Positions 17,881 to 25,697 of a DNA stretch of 34,216 nt are shown in pieces (position 1 is the first letter of the stretch; the number at the start of each line of letters is the position of its first letter). This DNA comes from Candidatus Woesearchaeota archaeon (GTDB taxonomy: Archaea; Nanobdellota; Nanobdellia; Woesearchaeales; GW2011-AR15), in contig WJJD01000054.1 in assembly GCA_014729915.1 (NCBI GenBank), forward strand, positions 1-34,216. The letters are read 5' to 3'. The position numbers and the translations under genes are program-made. The notes below the pieces were generated by a model. The model did no database searches. It saw nothing but the letters and a program-made list of their open reading frames with translations, and was not told the DNA's origin.

Positions 17881-18346
17881 TAAATCTCAGTTATATATAT
17901 TTGCAGCAGTAATTTTCTGTACACTGGTTTTTCTAAGTTCATTTTCATATGTCGTGATTGAAAATCCGACTGAAGAAGTAAAACAAATTTATGATAATTT
18001 TATTTTTGAAAGTTATTATACTATAAACAACGCTGTTTATGAAAATAAAGATATTAACCAACAAGTAAAAAATTTAACAATTACGTTTATTGATTATTCA
18101 AAACAAAAAAATATTAATCTGGGTATCTTTTATGTTCTTATTATACCAGCAAGAGAAAAATCTTATATAGTAAATTATTTAAACTCAAAAGCCAATATTA
18201 ATCTTATAAATACAATACTTCCCGGAACTGAGGAAGAATTAAACATTGGGAAAAATCTGACAATTGAACTGGATAACAGGCAATACTCTTTTAATATACC
18301 AGAAGGAAACGATATCCAACTAAAAGTATTAATAAGAAAACAATGA
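17873..18346 (+). CDS. Pilin-like protein with class III-type N-terminus
   Basis: This 157-residue protein begins MNNKSQLYIFAAVIFCTLVF. A short polar start with Lys-Ser-Gln followed by one hydrophobic helix (about residues 6-28) resembles the class III signal peptides processed by archaeal prepilin peptidases. The remainder is a predicted extracellular domain with N-x-S/T sites. It starts inside the last codons of the 1803-residue adhesin gene, has a good ribosome site, and overlaps the next pilin gene by ATGA. That placement suggests a minor pilin or a membrane-anchored partner of the adhesin. The family is not recognised beyond the N-terminus. Confidence 0.75.
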   Translation: MNNKSQLYIFAAVIFCTLVFLSSFSYVVIENPTEEVKQIYDNFIFESYYTINNAVYENKDINQQVKNLTITFIDYSKQKNINLGIFYVLIIPAREKSYIVNYLNSKANINLINTILPGTEEELNIGKNLTIELDNRQYSFNIPEGNDIQLKVLIRKQ

Positions 18347-18798
18347 AAAATAAAAAAGGTGTTTCAGTCTATGTAAGCTGGATAATCGTAATTGCTATTG
18401 TGGTATCATTAAGTTTTATCATGTATCAATGGACACTAGACAGAGTAAAATCCAAAAACCAGGAATTAAACACCCGTAGTGATCTTGCATTATGCGAGCA
18501 GGTAGCTGTAAATATAGATGGAATCTGTCAAAATCCACAAATTTTAAATATTAATATTACAAATACAAAAAATATAAAAATCGACAGATTAGTTTTCAGA
18601 CTAGTTGATATTTACGGCAATTCACAAAACAGAGAAGAAGAAGTCAATATTTATCCTGGTGAAAAGGAAATAAATTCAGCAGTATTAAAACAGGGCACAT
18701 TAAGCAGCGCAAGAATTATTCCTGTCATAATTCAGGACCAAACTTATATACTCTGCCAGTCAGCATCAATAGAAAAGCAAAACATAGATCAATGTTAA
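18343..18798 (+). CDS. Archaeal type IV pilin-like protein
   Basis: This is a 151-residue protein. The N-terminus MKNKKGVSVYVSWIIVIAIV has the archaeal class III signal form: basic KKG, predicted cleavage after Gly, then a hydrophobic helix to about residue 28 that would pack in the pilus core. The rest is beta-rich, with cysteines at about 51, 62, 138 and 151, possibly forming disulfides. It starts by ATGA overlap with the previous gene and is followed after 16 bp by the next pilin. It is probably a structural or minor pilin of the system assembled by the ATPase at 20340. Confidence 0.8.
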   Translation: MKNKKGVSVYVSWIIVIAIVVSLSFIMYQWTLDRVKSKNQELNTRSDLALCEQVAVNIDGICQNPQILNINITNTKNIKIDRLVFRLVDIYGNSQNREEEVNIYPGEKEINSAVLKQGTLSSARIIPVIIQDQTYILCQSASIEKQNIDQC

Positions 18799-18800
18799 AA

Positions 18801-18806
18801 GAGGTG
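18801..18806 (+). promoter_or_regulatory. Ribosome binding site of the pilin at 18815
   Basis: GAGGTG lies 8 bases before the ATG at 18815. It is one of the strongest Shine-Dalgarno matches in the window, fitting a highly translated major pilin. Confidence 0.7.
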
Positions 18807-18814
18807 TATAATTA

Positions 18815-19324
18815 ATGATTAAAATATCATTCAGAAAAAAAGGAGTTTCTCCTTTAATAGCTACAGTTCTGCTTATTGCATTTTCAGTTGCACTCGGTGC
18901 AGTTGTTATGAGCTGGGGAAGAAGTTTTATAGATTCACAGACAAGTGATGTAGATTCCGGAACATCCCAGCAGATGACTTGTTCACTTGATGTAGGAATT
19001 AATTTTGTTACTATAAACAGTAGAGAATTAATTTGTTATGATTCAACAACAGGTGAGCTTGATATGACTATTGAAAATACCGGAGTTACAAATATTTCAG
19101 GAATCATGATTAAAGCTATAGATAATAATAATGAAGTGCATAGTGCAAGCAATTCAACTGCGATGGGAGTAGGAAGCGGACAAAGGTATGTAGTCTCATT
19201 TAGCTCAATTCCTTCTTCATTGCAGTTAGTAACTGTATCTCCGATAATGCAGGGACAGGGCAGCACACATTCAAGAATGTGTACAAATGTTAATCTCAAA
19301 AAAGACAATATTGAATCATGCTAA
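18815..19324 (+). CDS. Archaeal type IV pilin, candidate major subunit
   Basis: This is a 169-residue protein. RKKGVSPLIATVLLIAFSVA is close to the consensus of the archaeal type IV pilin N-terminal domain (PF07790/DUF1628 family): KKG, cleavage before Val, then SPLIATVLLIA and a long hydrophobic helix. The C-terminal part looks like an extracellular beta domain rich in Ser, Thr, Asn and Gly, including DMTIENTGVTNISGI, a strand pattern common in archaellin-like folds. It is preceded by GAGGTG and overlaps the next gene by 7 bp. The strong ribosome site and best consensus make it the likeliest main pilus subunit (inference). Confidence 0.87.
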   Translation: MIKISFRKKGVSPLIATVLLIAFSVALGAVVMSWGRSFIDSQTSDVDSGTSQQMTCSLDVGINFVTINSRELICYDSTTGELDMTIENTGVTNISGIMIKAIDNNNEVHSASNSTAMGVGSGQRYVVSFSSIPSSLQLVTVSPIMQGQGSTHSRMCTNVNLKKDNIESC

Positions 19325-20046
19325 ATATGAATAAAAAATCCCAGGTGTGGATATCAGCAATTCTCTATACATTAGTTGCAAGTGTCGCATTAGTCTTAAT
19401 TCTTGAAGCAGGAATTCCTATCCTGGAAAGACTAAAAGATTCCGCAACTTTTTCACAGACAAAAGATACTCTATTAAATCTCGATCAGCACATTCAAGAG
19501 GTAGCAAACGAGGGAGAGGGTTCTCAGAGAATGGTAAATCTTGAAATTAAACAGGGAGAGCTTTTAATTGGAAATAATCAGATATTATGGGAATTTGAAA
19601 CAAAAAGCAGAATTGTCGATCCAAGGACAAGCAGGAAATACGGAAATCTTGTTGTTACAAGCAATGCAAATGTAAGAACAATTGAAAACAGCACTCATTA
19701 TTTATTAACAACATATATTAAAAATGATACTTTTGAGGTGAGGATCAATAAAACAGGCTCAGAATCAAATTGGAACCCAATTAATACATCAGAAATTATT
19801 GATTATATAAGCTTTAACAATAATAAACTGAACGGAACCTTTTCTTTTTCAATAAACAACAACCCTGATTCTGTTGTCGGAAACGGTTATACAAGAATCA
19901 CACCTGAAGGAAACAATACAAATCTCGGCAGGGCAAAGGTAGTTGCTCATATCAACTCAAGTTTTGCAGAGTATGATCTGGAATTTATTCTTGAAAGCTA
20001 TGCAGATTTTATTATTACCAGAGTAAAAAACTTTGAGCCAAAGTGA
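19318..20046 (+). CDS. Pilin-like or pilus-associated protein with N-terminal helix
   Basis: This 242-residue protein begins MLNMNKKSQVWISAILYTLV; a second ATG at 19327 would give MNKKSQ, matching the KSQ form of the pilin-like protein at 17873, and is perhaps the true start. One hydrophobic helix (residues about 11-33) is followed by a large predicted extracellular domain. This contains EVANEGEGSQRMVNLEIKQG, a pattern I associate with pilus-related archaeal proteins, and many N-x-S/T sites. It is the last gene of the pilin run and is followed by a terminator-like hairpin. A minor pilin is the best guess. Confidence 0.75.
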   Translation: MLNMNKKSQVWISAILYTLVASVALVLILEAGIPILERLKDSATFSQTKDTLLNLDQHIQEVANEGEGSQRMVNLEIKQGELLIGNNQILWEFETKSRIVDPRTSRKYGNLVVTSNANVRTIENSTHYLLTTYIKNDTFEVRINKTGSESNWNPINTSEIIDYISFNNNKLNGTFSFSINNNPDSVVGNGYTRITPEGNNTNLGRAKVVAHINSSFAEYDLEFILESYADFIITRVKNFEPK

Positions 20047-20088
20047 CTTATAAATTCCTGAGAACTTGCGGCTGCATCCGATAAATGC

Positions 20089-20130
20089 TTTTTTCTGACT
20101 TTTTCTTAATCTTTCTTAAGACAGAAAAAA
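20089..20130 (+). terminator. Nested hairpin, probable end of the pilin operon
   Basis: TTTTTTCTG (20089-20097) and CAGAAAAAA (20122-20130) are perfect complements, and the inner arms CTTAA and TTAAG (20105-20109, 20116-20120) form a second stem. The left side also carries T-runs usable for archaeal termination. It lies 42 bp after the last pilin-like gene. Confidence 0.5.
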
Positions 20131-20207
20131 TTCACTCTATTTTATGGTTAATTTAAAAAAAATTAAGAAAATTTACTAAATGATATGTATTAGACAGCTT
20201 CCGAAAC

Positions 20208-20217
20208 TCTTAAATAC
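20208..20217 (+). promoter_or_regulatory. Possible TATA box for the assembly genes
   Basis: TCTTAAATAC lies about 125 bp before the ATG at 20340. Transcription would begin near 20240 and leave a leader of about 100 nt containing the hairpin at 20300-20321. Confidence 0.4.
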
Positions 20218-20299
20218 TTACAAAATCTTATCAAAATTTAAGAGATTGGGGACTGAAAGAATAATTAATAAATCCAACAAAATATTCAAAGGTTTAATA

Positions 20300-20321
20300 A
20301 AAAATCACGTTAGTGATTTTT
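20300..20321 (+). promoter_or_regulatory. Hairpin in the leader of the secretion ATPase gene
   Basis: AAAAATCAC (20300-20308) and GTGATTTTT (20313-20321) are perfect complements around the loop GTTA. The stem ends 9 bases before the ribosome site GAGG at 20331-20334. It could tune translation of the ATPase or serve as an operator, or could act as an attenuator because its 3' arm ends in five T. Confidence 0.55.
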
Positions 20322-20339
20322 AGAATAAAAGAGGATGAA

Positions 20340-21896
20340 ATGATAAAGCACCGCTCAATTTTTAAAATTGACACAAGACCTGAAATAGTAGATCTTCCAT
20401 CAATTAAAAACAGAAGAAAAATCGATGTGCGGTATCCATTAATTAAACCATATGCATATGCGCATATTTATTGGGATGAGGATAATAACGAACTTGTATA
20501 TCATGTTGAAGAACCTCATTTGAAAACATCAGAAAAAGAAATATTAAGACTGCTTCTTTTAGCTCTTGAAGAAATGATAAATATAAGCTACAGTGTTGCA
20601 AATAAATTTAATCTCATCTTAAATTATCTTGAAAAAAATGTCCAGGCAATATTAGTTGAATTGGGCACAAAAGTCTCAAAAGAAACCTATCTTAAACTTA
20701 TGTATTACATCTTCAGGAACTCAATCGGATTAAACAGGATAGAACCCCTTCTTCATGACTATTATATTGAGGATATTGAGTGCAACGGGCTTGATTCTCC
20801 ACTCTATATTGTGCATAGAAAATATGAAAACCTGAAGACAAACATAATATACAAAGATATTCAGGAACTTACTGATTTTGTAGAAAAGCTGGCCCAGAAA
20901 ACAGGAAGGTATGTTTCATATGCAAAACCCCTCTTAGACGGAACTTTACCAGACGGGTCCAGGGTTAACGCAACATACACACAGGATGTAACAACAAGAG
21001 GACCTACATTTACAATTCGAAAGTTCACAAAAGAGCCCTGGACACCAGTCCATCTCATCCTGTCAAAAACAGCTTCGGCTGATATATTTGCATATATCTG
21101 GATTGCAATAGAGCATAAAAGAAATTTTATTGTTATTGGTGAGACAGCTTCAGGAAAAACAACATTTTTAAACAGCATCTTAAGCTTTATACCCCCTGAA
21201 GCAAGAGTGTGCTCAATTGAAGACACACGCGAATTAAATCTAGCTCACGATAACTGGATGCCCTCTGTCACAAGAACAGGCTACGGCATACCGAATCTTA
21301 TGGGAAAAGAATACGGAGAAATAACACTTTTTGATCTATTAAAAGAGAGTTTTAGACAAAACCCAGATTATGTAATTGTTGGAGAAATTCGGGGAAAAGA
21401 AGCATATGTCCTGTTCCAGGGAATGGCTTCTGGACATGCATCATTCGGAACATTTCATGCAGGCTCAGTAGAAACTCTGATGAGAAGACTAGAAACACCT
21501 CCAATAAATCTTTCACCGTCATTAATTGAATCATTAGACATTGTTTGTGTTATGTCACATCTTAAAGATTCTGATAAGAATATCAGAAGATTAAAGCAGC
21601 TTGTTGAGATACAATCAAAAACTCAGAGTTCAGAAAAAGTACAGAAAAACATACCTTACGAATGGGATCCTGTATCTGATAAAATTTTGCAGAAAACTGA
21701 ACTTTCTTTGTTTTCTGAAATTTCAAAAGACTCTGGTATAAGCATAGAAGAACTGAAAAATGAACTTTCTTTAAGAACAAAATTATTAAGCCAGATGGCA
21801 ATGATGAAGATGAAAGATTTTAAAGAAATCAACGAAATAATCAAAGAGTATTACATTGACAAAGAAAAAGTATTATCCCGATTAAACTTAATATGA
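20340..21896 (+). CDS. FlaI/GspE-type pilus assembly ATPase
   Basis: This 518-residue protein belongs to the type II/IV secretion ATPases that power pilus assembly at the inner face of the membrane. The ATG at 20340 is chosen because GAGG stands 5 bases before it; an upstream GTG at 20313 lies inside a hairpin and is unlikely. Walker A is GETASGKT near 267-274, the Asp box is CSIEDTRELNLAH, Walker B is DYVIVGEIRGKEA near 343-355, and the His box is GHASFGTFHAGS. The N-terminal part has the family's LLHDYYIEDIECNG segment. The gene is first in a unit with a coiled-coil protein and a TadC-like membrane protein, with ATGA coupling, directly after the pilin operon. All catalytic motifs are present. 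Confidence 0.93.
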   Translation: MIKHRSIFKIDTRPEIVDLPSIKNRRKIDVRYPLIKPYAYAHIYWDEDNNELVYHVEEPHLKTSEKEILRLLLLALEEMINISYSVANKFNLILNYLEKNVQAILVELGTKVSKETYLKLMYYIFRNSIGLNRIEPLLHDYYIEDIECNGLDSPLYIVHRKYENLKTNIIYKDIQELTDFVEKLAQKTGRYVSYAKPLLDGTLPDGSRVNATYTQDVTTRGPTFTIRKFTKEPWTPVHLILSKTASADIFAYIWIAIEHKRNFIVIGETASGKTTFLNSILSFIPPEARVCSIEDTRELNLAHDNWMPSVTRTGYGIPNLMGKEYGEITLFDLLKESFRQNPDYVIVGEIRGKEAYVLFQGMASGHASFGTFHAGSVETLMRRLETPPINLSPSLIESLDIVCVMSHLKDSDKNIRRLKQLVEIQSKTQSSEKVQKNIPYEWDPVSDKILQKTELSLFSEISKDSGISIEELKNELSLRTKLLSQMAMMKMKDFKEINEIIKEYYIDKEKVLSRLNLI

Positions 21897-22090
21897 AGGC
21901 ATTAGAGACAATTAAGAAAAATAACGAAAAGATTAAGATATTGTCCGGACTTTACAAAGCTATTCTAAAATCCGAAATTTCAGATAAAAAAGAACTTGAA
22001 ATTTCTAAGACCAAAGCAAAAATAGCAAGACAGGAAATGCTTCATTTATTATATTCTAATCATAAAAAAATTAAAACGATTGAAAAATGA
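21893..22090 (+). CDS. Small coiled-coil protein between ATPase and membrane platform genes
   Basis: This 65-residue, lysine-rich, helix-forming protein begins MKALETIKKNNEKIKILSGL. It has no membrane segment or signal peptide. It overlaps both neighbours by ATGA, so all three are cotranslated. The family is unrecognised. Its position suggests a small cytoplasmic adaptor between the ATPase and the coiled-coil arm of the membrane protein; this is inference only. Confidence 0.7.
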   Translation: MKALETIKKNNEKIKILSGLYKAILKSEISDKKELEISKTKAKIARQEMLHLLYSNHKKIKTIEK

Positions 22091-23817
22091 TAAAAGCTGT
22101 AGATAAATTATCAAATGAAATCGATTTCTATCTTGATGAGATAAACAGATTACGATATTATAAAAAAGATCTTTATGACAGTCTTTCTAATCTTGAGAAC
22201 AGTTATCAGAAAAAAAAACTTACATATAAAGAATATATTAAAAAAAAAAGAAAAATTCTTTCAGACAAATCTGAAAAAGAAGCAATAAAATACTATGAAA
22301 TAAATATAAAAAATTACCTTGAAAAATTAGATTATATAAATACAAGACTTTTATCTGTTGTTTATAATGACAAATCATACAGAGATTTAAAGATTAATTC
22401 TAAAAAAACAAAAACAGACATTCCGATCCAAAAAAAGCTTCCGGGAATTGACATGATTAATTTTCCTGAACCTGAAATTAAAGTCTTACAAAAAACTATC
22501 AGTAAATCAAAAAAACCATTTAAAAAAGAACCGGATAAACATCTTCCTTTTGGTGTTCCTGTTCCAGCCCAAAGAAAAAAGACACCTGTACCTCAGCCTA
22601 AAAAATTAGGAGCTGTAAAAAATATTGCTTATAGTCTCCAATCCAAAGGAAAACCTATACTCAAAAAATTCTGGGATGATGATAATAATATAAGCTGGAG
22701 AAGCATATTCAGTCTTGATTTGTTGCGTTATCTTTTTGGTAAAAAAGCCCAAGAAAAAGAATTCTTATCAGACAAAACAAAAATTCTTCCGTCAATTCTT
22801 ACTTATGAAGACCAGGACATCGGAAAAATTTTTGAAGAAGATATTAAGGGAACTCTTGATCCATATTTATTAGAAAAAGAGATTAAAGAGATAAAAAATT
22901 TAATTTCAAGTCAGAAAAAAAAAATATATGAGCCAAGCTCATTAGGATATTATGCAAATGTTACTGTAAGAAAAATTAGCATTTTTTTTATTGAAAAGTT
23001 TCCGTACGTGTTTAAAAAACTTTATTTAGCAATAAGACTTGCAAATTTGAAACTTCTATCCAACACATATATCAACATAATGTTTTTTCTTTCAATTATT
23101 ACTTTTGTATTAGGTTTTCCATCGGTAACATTTTTAATTTTTATAAAAGAGGCTGTATTTTTTCCGTCTCTTATTAAAAGCTTTTTACTTTCTCTTGGTG
23201 CTTCTGTTTTGATATTTGCCATATTATTTTATTATCCTTTTATGAAACTTAAAAGCAGGAAGCGTTCCATTAATACAAACCTTCCCTTTGCAATAGACCA
23301 CATGTCCTCTGTAATTGCTTCAGGGGTTCCTCCAACAACCATGTTTAAACTATTATCTGTATCAAAAGAATATGGTGAGATATCTGTTGAGATGGAAAAA
23401 ATAACAAACTATATCGATGTATTTGGTTATGATGTTTTAACTGCAGTAAGATCTGTTCTTGCAATAACTCCTTCATCCCAATTCAAAGAATTCTTAAGCG
23501 GACTTATTTCTACTGTGGAATCTGGAGGAGAACTTAAAAATTATCTTGACTCAAAATCAAAAGAGGCATTAATGCATTACAGACTTGAAAGACAAAAATA
23601 TATTGAATCAATTTCAACATATTCAGATATATATACAGGAGTTTTAATTGCAGCCCCATTATTTTTTGTAACCGCGCTTTCTCTTGTCAGTATGCTTGGG
23701 GGAACTGTCGGAGGAATTGATATAAACATTATTGTAACCTTTGGTACATATCTTGTCATACCTTTACTAAATGTAATATTTATCTTATTTTTAGAATTCA
23801 ACCAGCCGGATATTTAA
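22087..23817 (+). CDS. TadC/FlaJ-like pilus platform protein with long coiled-coil N-terminus
   Basis: This is a 576-residue protein. Residues 1-110 are strongly coiled-coil (DEINRLRYYKKDLYDSLSNL), followed by a Lys/Pro-rich linker (FGVPVPAQRKKTPVPQPKK at about 155-175). Two hydrophobic helices lie at about 328-382 (INIMFFLSIITFVLGFPSVT and the segment after it). A T2SF domain (PF00482) follows at about 394-540 (NLPFAIDHMSSVIASGVPPT is its hallmark start). Two more helices close the protein. It carries only one T2SF domain, so it would act as a dimer or oligomer. It would sit in the membrane, with the ATPase docked on its cytoplasmic side. The long N-terminal arm is unusual for this family. 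It overlaps the 65-residue gene by ATGA. Confidence 0.88.
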   Translation: MIKAVDKLSNEIDFYLDEINRLRYYKKDLYDSLSNLENSYQKKKLTYKEYIKKKRKILSDKSEKEAIKYYEINIKNYLEKLDYINTRLLSVVYNDKSYRDLKINSKKTKTDIPIQKKLPGIDMINFPEPEIKVLQKTISKSKKPFKKEPDKHLPFGVPVPAQRKKTPVPQPKKLGAVKNIAYSLQSKGKPILKKFWDDDNNISWRSIFSLDLLRYLFGKKAQEKEFLSDKTKILPSILTYEDQDIGKIFEEDIKGTLDPYLLEKEIKEIKNLISSQKKKIYEPSSLGYYANVTVRKISIFFIEKFPYVFKKLYLAIRLANLKLLSNTYINIMFFLSIITFVLGFPSVTFLIFIKEAVFFPSLIKSFLLSLGASVLIFAILFYYPFMKLKSRKRSINTNLPFAIDHMSSVIASGVPPTTMFKLLSVSKEYGEISVEMEKITNYIDVFGYDVLTAVRSVLAITPSSQFKEFLSGLISTVESGGELKNYLDSKSKEALMHYRLERQKYIESISTYSDIYTGVLIAAPLFFVTALSLVSMLGGTVGGIDINIIVTFGTYLVIPLLNVIFILFLEFNQPDI

Positions 23818-23837
23818 TTAGATGACGTGCTTCTAGA

Positions 23838-25289
23838 ATGTTTTACAAAGGAAAAAGTTCAGGACTTGAAAAATGTTTATCCAGTTTGAACCTTTTTTTC
23901 ATGGGTCTTGCAAATATTATCGGACCCCAGATTTTTATTATGCTTTCCGGATTAATAACTATTTCAGGAATTTACGGGATTTTTTCACTTATTATTTGTT
24001 TTGTTCTTGCTATATTAATTGCCCTTATATTCTCTGAACTGGCTTTGTCTATGCCTACAACAGGTCTTGTTGTAAATTCCGTTAATGACGCTTGGGGAAG
24101 ATTTGTTTCATTTCTAGTGGGATGGTCTCAGCTTTTTGGAAATATCACTTTTGCAGCAGTGTGTGCATTAAGTTTCGGGGTTTTTATAAATTCACCTTTT
24201 ATTGGTGCTGTTGTTGCTGTTTTAGTTGTTACAATTCTGGAATTGATAGGAATTACTGAAATCGGAAAAATAGAATCAATTCTTGTAATCGCTATCATAG
24301 GAGTTTTATTAAGCATTATTGTATTTAACTTCCCCTTAGTAAGACAACTCGAACCAAAGTTATTTGTAAATATTGAGTTAAATAATATAAAAAAAATATT
24401 TTTAGGAGTAGGATTTTTCTTTCTTGCTTTTACCGGATTTGAGGATGTAACAACATATCTTGAAGAAGCTAAAAATATTAAAAAAGTCCCTATAGTGATG
24501 ATAGTGATAATTATTGTTATTTCATCATTATTTATCTTAATTTATCTTCCATTATTAAGCTATATAAATTCAGGAACAAATCTTAGTCGTCCTCTTCATG
24601 TGTTGTCAAAGGAATTATTAAAAGATAAGACTAATTTAGTAATTACACTAATAGGTATCTCTGCAACATTATCCTCTTTAATTACTGCTCTTAGTACTTC
24701 TTCAAGAAATATGTTCTCTCTTTCAGAAAGAGGATTTATACCAAAAAAATTCTTTTATCTTTCTTCAAGAAAAATACCTGTATATTCAATTATTGCTTCC
24801 TCTTTTATTGTGATGCTCCTTCTTGCGATAAGAAAATTAGATATTTTAGTTTATCTTGGCAATTTTTTATATTTTTTCATTGTCATAATTCTTTGTTTTA
24901 CAGTAATTAGATTAAGGCACAAAAGAGAAAAACTTTCAAGACCATTTAAGATTCCGTTCTTTCCGTTTCTTCCTCTAATTACAGCATATCTCATGTTAAT
25001 CCTGATGTTTTTTCTTGATTTTAAAGCTATCGCCTTTGGTTTAATCTGGTTTTTTTTGGGATTTATACTATATATTTTGAGGATAGTTGGAAAAAAAAGA
25101 TTAAGAATTGCTTTGCTGGGTGCTAATCTTGTCTGCAGCTTGCTTGTAATCCTTGGTTCAGTATTAATAGGAGAACTTTATCCCCACTTTAAAAAGAACA
25201 TCTATTATGTGTCGTATTCTTTTCTGTTTTTATTTATTGTGTTTGGAACAGGATTAATAAAAGATTATTTTAATAAAAAAGGCAGCTGA
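23838..25289 (+). CDS. APC-superfamily amino acid permease
   Basis: This 483-residue membrane protein has about twelve hydrophobic helices. The first contains FFMGLANIIGPQIFIMLSGL, which fits the unwound Gly-rich helix 1 of amino acid/polyamine permeases (PF13520). FSELALSMPTTGLVVNSVND is the usual helix 2-3 region (in many relatives, SELASMFPxxGG). ATLSSLITALSTSSRNMFSL followed by SERGFIPKKF is the typical helix 8 segment. It probably imports an amino acid by proton or sodium coupling; the substrate cannot be read from sequence. It starts 20 bp after the TadC-like gene and could be read through from that unit, although functionally unrelated. No Shine-Dalgarno site is seen. Confidence 0.9.
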   Translation: MFYKGKSSGLEKCLSSLNLFFMGLANIIGPQIFIMLSGLITISGIYGIFSLIICFVLAILIALIFSELALSMPTTGLVVNSVNDAWGRFVSFLVGWSQLFGNITFAAVCALSFGVFINSPFIGAVVAVLVVTILELIGITEIGKIESILVIAIIGVLLSIIVFNFPLVRQLEPKLFVNIELNNIKKIFLGVGFFFLAFTGFEDVTTYLEEAKNIKKVPIVMIVIIIVISSLFILIYLPLLSYINSGTNLSRPLHVLSKELLKDKTNLVITLIGISATLSSLITALSTSSRNMFSLSERGFIPKKFFYLSSRKIPVYSIIASSFIVMLLLAIRKLDILVYLGNFLYFFIVIILCFTVIRLRHKREKLSRPFKIPFFPFLPLITAYLMLILMFFLDFKAIAFGLIWFFLGFILYILRIVGKKRLRIALLGANLVCSLLVILGSVLIGELYPHFKKNIYYVSYSFLFLFIVFGTGLIKDYFNKKGS

Positions 25290-25293
25290 GATA

Positions 25294-25608
25294 TTACTTT
25301 CCTATAAGAAGAACACCTGCAATGATCTGGACAATTCCTATTATCCCGGAAGTTGCACTTATTACAATTCTTATCTTTTTGGTAAGTTCCAACCCAAATA
25401 AATTACCAAAAACAAAAACAGATACAAGAATAAACAACAATCCAAGTATAAAAATAGCTCCACCAACCGCAACTCCAAACATTCTCATTGAATGGACAAA
25501 CTTAAATTCAGAAAGGCGAAGTTCCATATCTTCTGCATCTTGTGCAATTCTTTGTACAACTTCTTTTAAATCAGGAGGAATATCATAATCAATATCTCTA
25601 TTTTCCAT
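25294..25608 (-). CDS. Small membrane protein, two helices
   Basis: This is a 104-residue protein. The charged cytoplasmic N-terminus (PPDLKEVVQRIAQDAEDMEL) is followed by two hydrophobic helices, about 45-70 (VAVGGAIFILGLLFILVSVF) and 80-103 (IVISATSGIIGIVQIIAGVL). No family is recognised. It is convergent with the permease gene (4 bp between stop codons) and divergent from mutL. The opposite frame at 25322-25588 is rejected because this strand gives the more natural protein. Confidence 0.7.
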   Translation of the reverse strand: MENRDIDYDIPPDLKEVVQRIAQDAEDMELRLSEFKFVHSMRMFGVAVGGAIFILGLLFILVSVFVFGNLFGLELTKKIRIVISATSGIIGIVQIIAGVLLIGK

Positions 25609-25658
25609 AATTTTTTGATTAGTATCATTACCTTATTAATTTTTTGGTAAATCCATTA

Positions 25659-25668
25659 ATTATATAAT
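25659..25668 (+). promoter_or_regulatory. TATA box for mutL
   Basis: ATTATATAAT lies about 30-39 bp before the ATG at 25698, leaving a very short leader. The sequence is symmetric (AATTATATAATT), so it could also direct the divergent membrane-protein gene. Confidence 0.5.
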
Positions 25669-25697
25669 TAAAAATCTATTTTTGCTATAAACCTAAG

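Noticed and set aside
20313-20339. GTG start extending the pilus ATPase by nine residues
   Set aside because: The GTG lies in the right arm of a hairpin and has no ribosome site, while the ATG at 20340 has GAGG five bases upstream.
17873-23817. A true archaellum operon
   Set aside because: Pilin, ATPase and FlaJ-like proteins are present, but I see none of the archaellum-specific genes (FlaC to FlaH) around them, and the platform protein has a different design.
25322-25588. Plus-strand protein opposite the small membrane protein
   Set aside because: The minus strand gives a protein with two well-formed hydrophobic helices and a charged tail; the plus-strand translation is its Pro/Thr/Ile-rich mirror.
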